Positions 22,297 through 35,025 are shown, numbered from the stretch's first letter. The stretch: 64,000 bases of DNA from Punica granatum (GCF_007655135.1 NC_045132.1:15438001-15502000); one strand, 5' to 3'. Notes: generated by a model not told the origin, from the letters alone. Program-made: numbers and translations.

Positions 22297-23620
22297 TTTT
22301 ACTGCTTTGGGTTTGGACACCCACATTTATTGCTTTGGGTTTGGACACCCACCTTTTAGTGCTTTGGGTTTGGACACCCACCTTTAGTGCTTTGGGTTTG
22401 GACACCCACCTTTTACTGCTTTGGGTTTAGACACCCACGTTTACTGTTTTGGGTTTAGACACCCAGATTTACTGCTTTGGGTTTGGACACCCAGATTTAC
22501 TGCTTTGGATTTGGACACCCATATTTACTGCTTTGGGTTTGGACACCCACATTCACTGCTTTGGGTTTGGACACCCACCTTCACTGCTTTGGGTTTGGAC
22601 ACCCACATTTACTGCTTTGGGTTTGGACACCCACCTTTTACTGCTTTGGGTTTGGACACCCACATTTATTGCTTTGGGTTTGGACACCCACATTTTACTG
22701 CTTTGGGTTTGGACACCCACCTTTTACTGCTTTGGGTTTGGACACTCACATTTATTGCTTTGGGTTTGGACACCCACCCTTTACTGCTTTGGGTTTGGAC
22801 ACCCACCCGTTACTGCTTTGGGTTTGGACACTCACATTTACTGCTTTGGGTTTGGACACCCACCTTTTACTGCTTTGGGTTTGGACACCCACATTTATTG
22901 CTTTGGGTTTGGACACTCACCTTCACTGCTTTGGGTTTGGACACCCACATTTATTGCTTTGGGTTTGGACACCCACCTTTTACTGCTTTGGGTTTGGACA
23001 CCCACATTTACTGCTTTGGGTTTGGACACCCACCTTTACTGCTTTGGGTTTCGACACCCACGTTTACTGTTTTGGGTTTGGACACCCACCCTTTACTGCT
23101 TTGGGTTTGGACACCCACATTTACTGCTTTGGGTTTGGACACCCACCTTTTACTGCTTTGGGTTTGGACACCCACATTTATTGCTTTGGGTTTGGACACC
23201 CACCTTTACTGTTTTGGGTTTGGACACCCACCTTTTACTGCTTTGGGTTTGGACACCCACATTTATTGCTTTGGGTTTGGACACCCACCTTTACTGTTTT
23301 GGGTTTGGACACCCACATTTTACTGCTTTGGGTTTGGACACCCACATTTACTGTTTTGGGTTTGGACACTCACCTTCACTGCTTTGGGTTTGGACACCCA
23401 CCTTTTACTGCTTTGGGTTTGGACACCCACCTTTACTTCTTTGGGTTTGGACACCCACCTTTTACTGCTTTGGGTTTGGACACCCACATTTACCGCTTTG
23501 GGTTTGGACACCCACATTTATTGCTTTGAGTTTGGACACCCACCTTTACTGCTTTGGGTTTGGACACTCACCTTTTACTGCTTTGGGTTTGGACACCCAC
23601 TTTTACTTTCTTTGGGCCCG
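22297..23620 (+). repeat. 28-bp minisatellite (about 47 units)
   Basis: The unit is tttactgctttgggtttgg followed by acacccac(c/a); most are 28 bp and some 29 bp with one extra T. It lies between pol and the 3' LTR of the Tat element. Units vary mainly at the c/a after cacccac, tact/tatt and gggttt/ggatt. Degenerate units continue to about 23705. Because the unit has no stop codon in the forward direction and 28 is not a multiple of 3, all three plus frames stay open for over 1 kb (22421-23623, 22449-23681, 22477-23529); none is a gene. Confidence 0.95.
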
Positions 23621-23801
23621 TAAACCCATATTTACTGCTTTCAATGCCATAAGCCCACCTTTATTGCTTTTGGATCCATAAACTACCTCTTCATTGCTTT
23701 CAGGTACATGCTTTCAGGACAGTCGTCGAGATCAGACGAGGTGCTTCTTATGGTCTTTGGTTGTATCCTCTATCCGAGCACACAACCAAAGAGGGGCAAG
23801 C

Positions 23802-24308
23802 TGTCAGCACCCCATTTCGATCCATCGGCTCCAAGGGGCAAAATCGTCATTTTTTTTCTTTCAATTTATTACCTTTTCGTTAAAAAAAAAGAATAAAATT
23901 TTTAATTTAAATTAAATTATATATATATATGTAAAAAAAAAAGAGAGAAAAGAAAAGAAAACATTTGGGCAGGTCACGGGCAGGGCGGGCAGTGTTGATC
24001 GGCTGCCCGTGACCGCCGGCCTTTTTTTTAAAAAAAAAAAACGATTCGGGAAGGGCCGGGCAGCGCTCGCCGGCTGCCCGGGACCCCGCCAGCCCAGGAT
24101 TCCCCAAAATCGCGATTTTCGCGATTTACGCGAAATCGGCCGAAATTTCAACGGAAAGCGGGTGAAATTGAAAGCAAAATAAACAGAACGGGGATTCGGC
24201 TCAAGAGGAGGAGGACCCAGTGAGAGAAATCGAACAATTGGCTCTTAATTTGGCGAATTTTGAAATTGGAGAACTCGGAACATCGCGGAAAACCGCAACT
24301 TCCCCCCC

Positions 24309-24343
<35 letters not shown>

Positions 24344-26880
24344 ATTCCGGCCGATTAAGCGCCGGTGAGGTCCCGATGGACCACGGCGAAGCATCGGCGG
24401 CGCCCAAAGCCCTCTCCCGAGCCCTCTCGTGCAGTCGTAGCGGTGTCCAGGGGCGAGAACCACCGCTCCCAGCCTCGCACCGCCGCTGCCCCCCGATTCC
24501 GGTCGCCCTTGGCTAACGGGCCTCGGCCCAGTTCGTTTCTTCGCAGGTCCAGCCCAGAAGCTCAGCCCATTCCGGCCCAACATCCCCAGTCCGGTCCAAC
24601 GCTCTTCCGGGCGGTTTCTCCTTCGGGCGGGCGATCCAACCCGATTGTTCGGCGAATTTTTTTTATTTACAGAGAAGCCCCTCAACTTTCCGGATTAGGT
24701 AAATTCTCGACTTAGTGGCATGATTAGGGCTCTTTCCTGAATATTATTGCTTGCTTGATGGATATAATGTGAAATGAGAATTCTTGGGTCGCGTGGGTGA
24801 TCGGATTTGTCCCGAACTCGATTTTACGAACTTTCTATTTTGTCACATTTCAGTCCAGAGGACGAATTTAATTTTTTAAAGATCTACCCCGAATTTCAAA
24901 ATTATTTTCAATCAAGCCCCGGTCATTTTTATTATTTTCCAATCAGTCCTTGGATTTTTCTGAATTTTTCCAAGAATCCCAAAAAACTTTTCAAATTGTT
25001 TCAGTTTAATCCCAGGACCATTTTTCACCCTTTTCAGATCTGCCCCGAATTTCAAAATTTCATTTCAATAAAGTCCCAGTCATTTTACTATTTTCCAATC
25101 ATCCCTGGAATTCCCAGAATTTTTCAAGAATCCCTAGGAACTTTTCAAGTGTTTCAGTTTAGTCCTGGGGCCATTTTTTTTGTTTTAAGATCAGTACCGA
25201 TTTTCAAATTCATGTCAAATAAATCATAGGACATTTTCAGTAAATTTTTACACAGTCCCCGTTTTTTAGAATTTTCAGATCGGTCCCCAACTTTTAGAAT
25301 TTTCAAATCAGTCCCCAATTTTTTCAAAATTTCAAATCAGTCCCTGCTCTTTTAAAATCGTTCAATTCAGTCCCCTGGACATTTTCTAAAAATATCCGGC
25401 CATTTTTCACTTGGATCACCCACCGACAATGTATGTGCCCCATTTAAATATTTCATTTTTGTAATTATGTGATCATGTCGGAAATTAAAGTTTATCGGGT
25501 GGTCAACTAATGGCTATCTCGACGGCTCGAAATCCGTAGACTAAAGCATTCGGCAAGTTTTTAATTAACCTAAAATTCTACATACGGGATAATCGGGACG
25601 TTAAATTTGGCTAAATTAAATCACTTGATTTCTTTAAATGGATTGCACGAATTGATTAATAATTTGTAATCGCGTCGACAGTTCAAGAACTGTTAGTCAT
25701 GCCCTTTTCAAAATTTATAATTTCAAAAGCACCAAGATACGTACAACATAATCTTGATTTTCATGCACACACATATTTACCGATTCAAGGGCATGATTAC
25801 CGGTTTTTGTTCTGTCGTGATCCTACCGTAGGTTTGTGCATAGAATTGGTCAAAACATGGGAAAATAAATTAATCAAAAACTCGGCTTAAATCAAACATA
25901 GGCAATAGTCGAATAGAGGGTTAGGTTTTGGGTTTTTAGGTGAAAATACTTTTAATCTGTAAAAGCCATATCGTCGCAATACAAAATAATCTAAAAATAA
26001 CCCGCTCATTCAAGACTTGACTATGGACATCATGTTTGTCGGGTCCGTTAAATGATGCCGAATGCTACATACCCTATCCATCATTCTATTTGTTTGTTTT
26101 TAGGGTAGAATTTGTATGCCAAGATACCCCGGATAATAATTGATTAACTCAGGTAAATTCGGCAATAACAAAATCTCATTGTTTGTTTATTTACGCTTAC
26201 TTTTTACATTTTTACACTTATTTGTTATGCGGGTCGAGCCCGATCCTTTATGATACGATTCACTGGGTCCAATGCCCATAACCTTCGATCACGGGGTCCA
26301 ATGCCCCCATACACCGAGTGCGCATTTAATTTAATTTCCGGTTCTTTCCAAAATCATACGGTGAGCATGAGTGAAATAATGGCCGAACGCGAACCGACCG
26401 GGATTCAGTCATTGTTATTTATCATTTATTTGAGAGAACGATGTAAGGGTTTTATGATGCATATTTATTCATGTAATAATCCCGGTCGGAGAGTGGGCGG
26501 TTCAAGTGTCTATTCGAATTTACGGTGTCAAAACGCGTAAGATGAGCGGAACTTAATTAAGCGGTAATTAAATAAAAAATGGCAAGCCTAGACAAGCTAG
26601 AGTACCGATAGGGCATGCGAGATATAGGCTTGCATGTAACAGAACCCCCGAATTCGGAACCTCGGGTTTCGCAGACCATATGCCTTAGCAATTAGGTGTA
26701 CCCCGTACCCCTAGACCCGGGCAACTCACCGGCCCTCGACCTTCGGGTCGTAAACAGGTAGTGGCGACTCCTTCTCACGTGCGTCCGTCGTACGTCCCCG
26801 GGAAGGTGGACACTCCCAAGCCGCGTTGCATTTAGGCGCGCGCATGCGTGCCCCGACGAGACGAAATTCGGGTGCGCACA
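23802..26880 (+). repeat. 3' LTR of the Tat-type element (3079 bp)
   Basis: The LTR starts TGTCAGCACCCC right after a purine tract and ends GGTGCGCACA. It contains a GC-rich segment (24000-24650), a run of 33 Cs (24310-24342), and a series of phrases like tcagtccccaattttt at 24840-25400. Its 25490-25690 part matches the reversed LTR at the left edge. Open frames inside (24220-24715, 24807-25229, 26250-26540 and others) are incidental. Confidence 0.85.
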
Positions 26881-29800
26881 ACAGCAGCAGAACCTATTAC
26901 CTTCTTGAACTGAGAAACATGGAAGACAAGGTGGATTTGAGCTGTGTTAGACAGTTCCAGATTGTATGCCATTTTTTCAATCCTGTCCACTATCTTGTAG
27001 GGTCCATAGAACCTAGGAGAGAGCTTTTGGGAAGCTCGAGCTGCTCTTGATTCCTGCCTATAGAGTTGTAGCCTCAAATAAACCATATCCCCAATAATAA
27101 ATTCCCTCTCGGTTCATTTCCTATCTACCTGCATTTTCAATCTATCCTTAGCCCTTTTCAATTGCTACTTAATCACCTATATCATGCCCTTTCTGTCCTT
27201 CATATAAGAATCCACAACAGCCACAGATGAATTACGAGGTAGGTAAGGCATATGCAAAGGCGGTTGAAATTCATAGAGTGCTTCAAAGGGTGATTGTTTG
27301 GTAGAAGAATGGTTAGTGTATTGTACTACTTCTCCACGAGAGACAGCCACTTAGCCCAAGAAGTAGGTTGGTCACCAGACATGCACCTCAAATAAGTCTC
27401 CAAGCACTTGTTCACTACCTCAGATTGACCATCGGTTTGTGGTTAGTAATCTGATGAGGCCAACAAGTAAACTCCCTGAAATTTGAGCAGATCTTCCCTG
27501 AAATTGCTGAGAAATACAAGGTCTATGTCACTTACAATCAATTCCGGCATTCCATGGAGCTTGAATGCATTATCCATAAAAGTTTGAGCCACCGAAGAAG
27601 CTATGTAAAGATGTGATAGAGTCATGAAATGGGCATACTTAGTACATCTATCAGAAACCACAAATATAACCTCTTTCCCCAAGGACTTGGGTAATCCCTT
27701 TATAAAATCCATGCTAATATTTGCGAAGATGGCCCTTGGCATGGGAAGTGGCTAAAGAAGGCTTGGATAGGCTAAGTGTTTAGCTTTGTTTTGTTGACAC
27801 ACTTGGCACTCCCTCACAAATTGTCTTACATGTCTCCATAAACCCTTATAGTACGGCAGGCTGGCAATTCTTTTTACTGTTGCCTGAGCTCTTAATTGTC
27901 CTCCTACTGGACTTGAATGATACTCAGAGATAATCTTTTGTTTGTATGCCATTTATCTAAAAAAAAAATCTTTTGTTGTAGAGAAACATCACTGCCCACC
28001 ACCAATCTGCCCTTCTTCCTCATCTGGCCTTCTACCCACGTAAACTTTGGATGAGAATAATGTTCTTGCAGCTAGGGTCACAGCTCCAACTCTCCTGTAT
28101 TCTATCAAAGAAGTTTGTGGAGACCATAGAGAGAGCCATGAGAGTGAGCTCTTGGTAGGACATTCGAGATAATACATTAGCAACTACATTTTCCTTTCCC
28201 TTCTTGTAGCTAATTTATAATCGTACCCCAGAAGCTTGGCCAGCCACGTGTGTTAGAGTGGAGTATTGAGTCTATGTTCCAACAGGTACTTGAGGCTTTG
28301 ATGGTTTGTTTTTGTGATGAAATGTCTCCCACTAAGATAATGATTCCACTTCCTTACTGCATATAATATGGCAAACAACTCCCTTTCATAAACTGACAAA
28401 GCTTGATGTTTGGGGGGCAGTACCTTATTGATATAGGCCATAGGATGTCCTGCCTGCATCAGCACTGCCCCAATACCTATCCCTGAAGCATCTGTCTCCA
28501 CCACAAACGCTTTTGAGAAATCAGGAAGGAAAGGCCAATGCTGGAGTAGAAACCATGGCTCTCTTAGTGTATTGAAAGCCCCCTCTGCTGACTTAGACCA
28601 TTGGAAGACATCCTTCTTAAGGAGGTTATTCAGAGATTTCCTAATGCTACCATAACTCCACACAAATCTTTTGTAGTAACTTGCAAGGCCAAGGAATCCC
28701 CTTAATTGTTTCACAGTCTGGGGGGTAGGCCAATTGTGTACTGCTTTGAGTTTCTTTGGGTTTGTAGAAACACCTGCAGCATATACAAAATGAACCAAGT
28801 ATTCCATTTCCTGTCCCCCAAAACTACATTTGCTTTGTTTCGCATACAGAGAGTGTTCTCTAAGTGTTTTGAAGACCACCATTAAATGATTCAAATGATG
28901 GTGCCAACCATCACTGTAGATCAGAATATCATCAAAAAAGACTAAAAAAACATTTTGAGATATTGTCGAAAGACCTCATTCATTAGCCCTTGAAAGGTGG
29001 ATGGGGCATTAGTGAGTCCAAAAGGCATCACTAGGAACTCATAATGGCCCTCATGAGTCTTAAAGGTTGTCTTGTGCACATCCGGGCCAAACATTCTTAT
29101 TTGGTGGCACTCTGACCTCAAATCTATCTTGGAGAAGATTGAGGATCCATGAAGTTCATCCAATAGTTCTTCTACCAAAGGAATTGGAAACTTATCCTTG
29201 AGGGTTAAATTATTTAGCCATTTGTAATCAACACAAATCCACCACAAATAGTCCTTCTTTTTAACCAATACTACAGGTAAAGAGAAGGGGTTGTGACTAG
29301 GTTGAATGATACCTGCATCTCTCATTTCTCTGGTCATCTTTTCAATAACGCCCTTCTGCAACATATGAATCCTATAAGGCCTCATATTGACAGGTCGAGT
29401 TCCCTCCTTGAGTGGGATCTGTGGTCTTATGCTCTCTGTAGAGGTAGTCCGTAGAGTCTTCAAAGATGTCCTCAAACTCCTTTAGGAGGAGGTCAAGTTC
29501 TGGTGATACTAGTTGCGGCTCCTTGCTGTTAACCTTCTGTTCTGCTGGATTCTGCAACTGCATACCATAAAATTGCACCAAAGCCAATCGACTTCTTTTC
29601 CTCAGTAATTTATCCATCCAATTCTCCCTTATAGACTTCCACTCTTGTGCATCACCCCCTTTCAGCATACTCTCCTTCCCATCCACACTGAATCTCATAT
29701 GCAACTCTTTAAAGTTCTAGAGAATATCTCCCAGAGTCAACAGCCATTGCACTCCCAGTACTATGTCATAGTTATCCAAGATTAACAAGAACACATCAAC

Positions 29801-30088
29801 CACATATTGTTTGCCCTGCATCCTCCAAGTAAACTTCTCACACAATTTATCACATACCAGCTCTCTGCCATTGGCCACTGCCACCTTGACAGCAGGGACA
29901 CTGACTGTTGGGCATCTTAACTTCTTACCGGTGCCATAATTCAAGAATTTATGGGTGCTTCCTGAGTCAACCAATATGTGAAGCAGCTTCCTACCTACTG
30001 TTCCCACCACTCTCATGGTTTGATAATTGAGAGTGCCAGTGAGGGCATGTAGAGAGATTAGTGCCAACACCTCTTCCTCTTCTGTCAC
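26881..30088 (-). pseudogene. Chromovirus-like pol (protease, RT, RNase H, integrase)
   Basis: Protease active site ILVDSGSTHKFLN (frame 29717-30088). RT (28942-29475) has [37 protein letters not shown] and, across a frameshift, FFDDILIYS. RNase H (28253-28894) has VVETDASGIGIGAVLMQ and YERELFAILYAVRKW. Integrase has the zinc-finger part (27752-27952, CQVCQQNK) and core (27443-27742, SMDFIKGLPKS, VSD) followed, out of frame, by EVVNKCLETYLRCMSGDQP. The C-terminus is KLSPRFYGPYKIVDRI (26881-27086). Many stops and frameshifts; non-functional. Confidence 0.9.
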
Positions 30089-30094
30089 TTCCTC

Positions 30095-31066
30095 TTATCC
30101 CACGTCTTCCTCTTCTTCCCATGGTTCCGCTTCCAGAACAGATGCTTGCCTTTTGGGACACTTATGCCCTAGTGCAAACTTCTCATCACACCGGAAACAC
30201 AATTTCGTAGCCCTCCTTTCTTCCATTTCCTTATGGAAAAGTGTTTTATAGGGTCGATTGTGTTGCCGGCAAGACATTTTTTGAGGTGGAATGGAAGGTA
30301 GAGGCAGTAAGCCTTAGGTGGAGTTCTTGTTGAGAAAAGTAGGGGTGTTTTTGGCAGGTATAGGTGTCACTGTCTTGGTGGGAAGGGAAGAGCTCGTGGT
30401 AATGGTGGTATTAAAGTGTTGAGAGAAAAGGTTATGGAGTTTTGGAGCTGCTGACCCAGGCTTGTTCATAGCAGTATTAGTGGATTCTTGTAACTTAGCT
30501 AGAGAGTAAGCTTGAGGTAATGTCGTAGGGTAGAACATCCTCATAGGTAATTGGACCTCAAACTTCAAACGTCCTAGAAAATGACTCAGAGCATCAACTT
30601 CCTTAATGGAAACCTTATTCAGCAATGCATCAAACTCATCCATATACTCCTGCAAATCCCCAATTTGTCTTAAATTCTTCAAATCAGCCATTGGATCTTC
30701 AAAACCCATATCCCCAAATCTCGCTTACACAGCAGTCACATACTCCTTCCAAGTCACTGTTTTACTTTCAGTGATCAAAGCCCTCATATATGATTGGTGC
30801 CACTATAATGCTTTCCCTTTTATGTGAATGGCTATCAATTTCAACTTAAAATCATCAGGGGTTCGGTCTACCTCAAAAAACTGCTCACATCGATACAACC
30901 AATCCTTCACTGCATCCCCATTAAAACTGGGAAATTCTAACTTCCCAATCCGAGTAGTCGCAGAATAGTATCTCAACTCCATCCTTGATGACGAATAAGA
31001 GTGCAATTCAGGTTTAGCTGGTTGCAGAAAACTCATAAAAACGTGTCTGTTATAGGGTGATGACAC
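30095..31066 (-). pseudogene. Chromovirus-like gag
   Basis: Fragments: RIGKLEFPSFNGDAVKDWLY (31066-30803), then DLKNLRQIGDLQEYMDEFDA (30709-30314), then a zinc knuckle CFRCDEKFALGHKC (30277-30095). Stops separate them. The order and motifs match gag of plant chromoviruses. Confidence 0.88.
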
Positions 31067-31224
31067 TGATCAAATCTGCGAGTTGATTAAAATCATACTA
31101 TCGGTGTGGGTCTTGAGCTTGTTCATGGCATTGTCATGCTCCTCCACCATGATTGCAAGCTTTCCTACATCTTGCAAACGAGTTCCAGTAGCCATGGTGC
31201 CAGGAAGGGGGCTCTAATACCAGT

Positions 31225-31564
31225 CGTAATGGACTGAACTGAATCGATGGAAAATAGAGAGTAGAACAGATAGAGCAAACTAATGGAATAGTAAAGCAGA
31301 GATAGGAGATGAGAGGAGAAGGAAACTTAGAGAAGAAGATGGACTCAGATAGGAGTATAGTGGATGTTATTTTTCATAGCATGAAGAGAGCATTACATCG
31401 TAGCTCCTATTTATGGGATCTGCTGCCCAACTCCTGACAGAATCCCTTTAACAAACTAACTTAGACTATTTAGGAATAGTCCCCTTTCTTACAACGTTTT
31501 CCATCCTCAGCCCTTTCTTTTTATTTATTACTATTTGGTCCCCCATAAGATTTGTTACGTGACA
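31225..31564 (-). repeat. 5' LTR of the chromovirus-like element
   Basis: On the minus strand it opens TGTCACGTAACAAATC and contains a TATA-like ccataaatag near 31410. It ends next to the primer-binding site TGGTATTAGAGC. The right boundary is inferred from that site, because no partner LTR is present. Confidence 0.65.
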
Positions 31565-31720
31565 CAATATACATTTTCTTAAACTGATATAATTATCATC
31601 TAATCTGATATATAATTGCCATTCGCAGAAGCTTAACAGAATAATAATCTGATCTGATTCGAATGAAGAGAAATGTTATTTGAGATTCTTTTCTCATATT
31701 TATTCATTTATTTATTTTTA

Positions 31721-31722
31721 TC

Positions 31723-31755
<33 letters not shown>

Positions 31756-31757
31756 AT
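31721..31757. repeat. (TA)n(TG)n microsatellite
   Basis: Alternating ta repeats followed by tg repeats just upstream of the SAP30-like first exon. Confidence 0.9.
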
Positions 31758-32397
31758 ACAGTCAAAGTTCTAGAATTAAACCAAGTGCTGGTTTCGCTAT
31801 AACTCTCCATGGATGCTTCCAATGAAAAGAACGCTATGGACTCGTGCAAGGCTCGGAAGAACTCGTCCGAAGCTAAGCTGCAGATGAACACACCAAATAT
31901 GCCAGAGCATCGCTCCAGGAACAAACAAACGACGAACTTGGTATCAACCCCAGCGGTAGGACTGATGATGGAGGAAAAGGTCGAGGTAATTCTCGTAACT
32001 TGCCCGAATATATTGGACTTGGTAGTTATATATGGAATCAAGCATCTATTAGTTTGCGGTTAACTTCCGGAAAATCGGCGAGCCCTAGGTCCTCACTGTG
32101 GAATGCATTGAAGCTGCATTGTCTGAGCTTGTGAACCATGGACCACACCGAGACGTTCATGTGCAATTCCACAACACAAGTTCCAGTGGAACTTAACACA
32201 TTGTATCTTTCATATTGCTTGTAAACTTATTAATGACATCTATCAAGTCGTTGTTGTTCTCTCATTTTTGAACGATTCGGTTTTGGGAGTTTCAAGGGTT
32301 GACTTGTTGAAACTTAGAATAGACTCGCTTCAGAGATACTGCAAACACTATAACCTTGTGAAAATATCTCTTCCAAGCTCCTTACAGTCATTTCGAT

Positions 32398-32882
32398 TGT
32401 TGAGGTCATGAAAAATCGGATCTCAATCACGTGCAAACCACGAGACTCGAGCTTCTACGAACACCACACGAACAACTTGCAAAAGGGGAGATCAAGAGGG
32501 AATCTCGATTTTCTTCTTAGATGCTTAAATGAGAGTGTACGAGAAAGAATAGAGAATTAAACTTAGAGTTTAAGAGTAGCTGAAGTGCTATTTATAGAGA
32601 TGTATGAAATATTAATATCGAGATATTGTAAAATGTATCAAATATTCAATTGCATAAGCAAGTAGATATACTTGCCAAATATAAAGTTAGAGATAGGATA
32701 ATATCTCATAAATATATTGATAGAATATTCTGCAGATATATCAAGCATATCGATAGATGTACAAGAGATATAAGTAGAGAAATATCCTTAATAGGATTTA
32801 ATTATCAATTTGGGTGTATCAAAGTGGGTCCATAATAATAAGTCAAATCATACGGGTCGGGTCAATCTTTTAATCCCTAACA
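32398..32882 (-). repeat. 3' LTR (minus strand) of the TR-GAG-like element
   Basis: Direct repeat of 35026-35465 with small indels; contains TATA-like atttatagagatg near 32590. The purine tract lies at 32883-32898 on the minus strand. Confidence 0.88.
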
Positions 32883-33017
32883 TAGCCCCCCACTCTTGTG
32901 AGCTCGAGAGGTCTTGGGAAGTGGATCAATCCATAACTGTCATTATGGCATCGTAAGCAATGTCTTGGCGCAAAAGTAGATTTTGTATCACCCGTTCAAT
33001 CTGTGAAAAGAAAACCC

Positions 33018-33385
33018 GCCCTTGGTTATCGGATGTTATCGCTTCCACAAATGAAAGCCTCGCTCTTGGTATCGAGCATTGTTACTTCAGCGAAGAAAGG
33101 CTCCGCTCTTGGTTATCGAGCGTTTTTGCTTCCGAGGGAAGACTCCGCTCTTGGTTATCGGGCGTTGTTGTTCCCTTGGTTATCAGACTCATTTCAATTT
33201 AGCCTTTGGTTACCAGGCGTCGCTCCATCCTTGGTTATCGGATGTTATTCATCCCTTGGTTATTGGGATATAGTCCTTGGTTATCAAATTCAATCTAGAT
33301 ACTTGGTTATCGGGTTTGGACCTTGGTTATCGGGCACGATGGAGACCCTTAGTTATCAAGTTTCCCTTGGTTATTGAGCATAATC
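33018..33385 (-). repeat. Dispersed-motif array (TTGGTTATCGGG) in the TR-GAG 3' UTR
   Basis: About 16 imperfect copies of cttggttatcggg or variants (tatcgagc, tatcagac, taccaggc, tattggga) occur at uneven spacing of roughly 15-50 bases. It occupies the region between gag and the 3' LTR. The three open plus frames across it (32960-33377) arise from the repeat. Confidence 0.8.
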
Positions 33386-33689
33386 ATTATCAGAAGCGTA
33401 ACACCCCAACGAAAGGAGATGTTCAAATGCGTCGCTTTTCTGTCAATAAAAGGTTAGCAAAGCACAATGACAATTTCATAAACCAAATATATATTATCAA
33501 TCAAAATGTCATAAAAACATTCATTCCAAATTATCCGTAACAACCAAAAGGGAGAAAAGACAATAAACTGTGATAATAACTTAATGGCTTTAATTAATCA
33601 CTCCTTGCAAAGTATCTTCGCGCACGTCCCTCCAGTGCGATCATGAAGGGGTCCTTTACTTTGGACAAAGGACTTGAGGTGTCTCTACT

Positions 33690-34480
33690 GAATCAACTTC
33701 TCAATTTCAAATTTAAGCGCATGACAACGCTCAATGTCATGTCCACATGCCTTGTGAAAGCTGCAATATTGATCTAAATTTTTACCCAAAGACTTATCTT
33801 TTTTCAACAAAGGGGGCTTCGCTAGATCAAGTTACTCCATCACTTGGAGGATAACCACCTTAGGTGCATTGAGGAGTGTTAGTGTCTCAAATTGGAAGAG
33901 TGGTCGCTTTTCACTTGACATAATGTCATGAGATTCCTTTTGTTTTTCACACATGTGCTCCTTCTTCTTCCATGTCAAGATGGACTCCTCGACGGTCATA
34001 AACTTTCATGCATGAGCAGAGATGTCAATGAAGCTGCTTGGTGGTGTGATGACTAAGCTCTTTGAGAGGTTCTCATTCCTCAAGCCCCTTTGGAACGCAG
34101 CCATTGCCTCACATTGCTTCAATACTTCCACCTTAGTCGAAGCCTTGAAAAATCGATCATACTAGTCGCGAAGTGATTCCTTTTCCTTTTGCTCCATAGA
34201 AAACAACTCAAAAATGCTCCCCTTTGCCTATCTCATGCTCGCGTACCTTTGCAAGAATGACTCCTTCAGCTGCTTGAAACTTGTTATAGAGCTAGGTTGC
34301 AAAGAGTGGAACCAATTTGTCAAGATTGCAGTAAGAGTTCTTAGGAACATAAGGCATTCCACTCGTTCTAACGCTCCCCTTCCCAAGAGCGAAGCTGTAT
34401 GGTAGCAAACATGGTTCACCGGGTCTATCTTCCTATCATACAAAGTAATTTGAAGAGGAGTGAACTTGTGGGGCACTTTA
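33690..34480 (-). pseudogene. gag of the TR-GAG-like element
   Basis: The N-terminal gag domain reads HKFTPLQITLYDRKIDPVNH to SFKQLKESFLQRYASM (frame 34228-34476). Out of frame it continues with the family-typical EKESLRDYYDRFFKA and LRNENLSKSLV. The C-terminal end is YCSFHKACGHDIERCHALK (about 33705-33775), with CX2HX4HX4C spacing as in Tat and TR-GAG Gag proteins. Several stops and frameshifts break it. Confidence 0.78.
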
Positions 34481-35025
34481 GTGTGAAGAATCTCCTTGCA
34501 GAGGGGCGACTCAATATCCTATTGCCTGCAACGCCCCGATTACCTTTTCTGCCACCAAATGCTAGATACCCTTCAGAGAAATAGTTGTAGCCGGTTCAGG
34601 AAGAATTGTTATAAGCAAACGCATGTCACCATGCAGCTCTCAAAGTCCCCTTAGCAAGGAGATTTAGGTCGATGCTTGCAGGAGACAATATCATCTTCGA
34701 CTCGATTCATCACCACACGATCTTCCAAGTTAACCTAGCGGATGTGAGAGGGCGTGATGATTGCCTCTATCGTTGCTTGAACATTTGGTGCTAGCTAATC
34801 AAGTTGAACCACGTTTGAGTTGTGTTATGGCAGTGGCGAATTTAGACGAGTCGACTGCACCTGGTTGTTTGTTGCTATCTATTGCGAAGGGTCAGGATCC
34901 CCCTGAGACTTGTCATTCCTAGCTTGGGAGTTTGCTATACTTTTGGTCGGATCCATAAACTTCTCGGTGGTGGAAAACAACCGATGCATATGACTTTTCG
35001 TGATGTTTCTCACAGACGGTGCCAA

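Larger units (their letters stand above)
16921..26880 (+). mobile_element. 5'-truncated Tat-lineage Ty3/gypsy retrotransposon
   Basis: The element starts inside the protease-RT linker (GRPWIHSAGAVPSSLHQ at 16920-16970) at a junction with the copia fragment, so its 5' LTR, gag and protease are missing. The remainder runs through linker (17050-17598), RT, RNase H, archaeal-type second RNase H and integrase (17911-21243), then a long 3' untranslated region with a hairpin array and a 28-bp minisatellite, a purine tract (aaagaggggcaag, 23789-23801) and a 3.1-kb 3' LTR (23802-26880). The second RNase H and large 3' UTR are typical of the Tat group (Ogre relatives). Confidence 0.9.
26881..31564 (-). 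mobile_element. Decayed chromovirus-like Ty3/gypsy element
   Basis: On the minus strand from right to left: 5' LTR (about 31225-31564, starting TGTCACGTAAC), primer-binding site TGGTATTAGAGC (about 31212-31223), gag, zinc knuckle, protease, RT, RNase H and integrase, ending at 26881 exactly where the Tat 3' LTR ends. The integrase C-terminus stops at FHVSQFKKVIG, so any chromodomain and the 3' LTR are missing. The simplest history is that the Tat element inserted into this one and the other half was lost with the Tat 5' end. Confidence 0.85.

Noticed and set aside
22297..23620. CRISPR-like array (28-bp direct repeats)
   Set aside because: Repeats are head-to-tail with no spacers, in a plant genome inside a retrotransposon; no cas genes.
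22421..23681. Three overlapping 350-410 codon frames with repeats like FGFGHP and LGLDTH
   Set aside because: They come from a stop-free 28-bp tandem repeat read in all three frames. There is no independent start or domain, and the location is a retrotransposon 3' UTR.
24220..24715. Proline-rich and glycine-rich frames on both strands
   Set aside because: Products of the poly(C) run and GC-rich LTR segment.
31718..32041. Minus-strand frame opposite the SAP30-like first exon
   Set aside because: Shadow of the plus-strand exon extended through a microsatellite.
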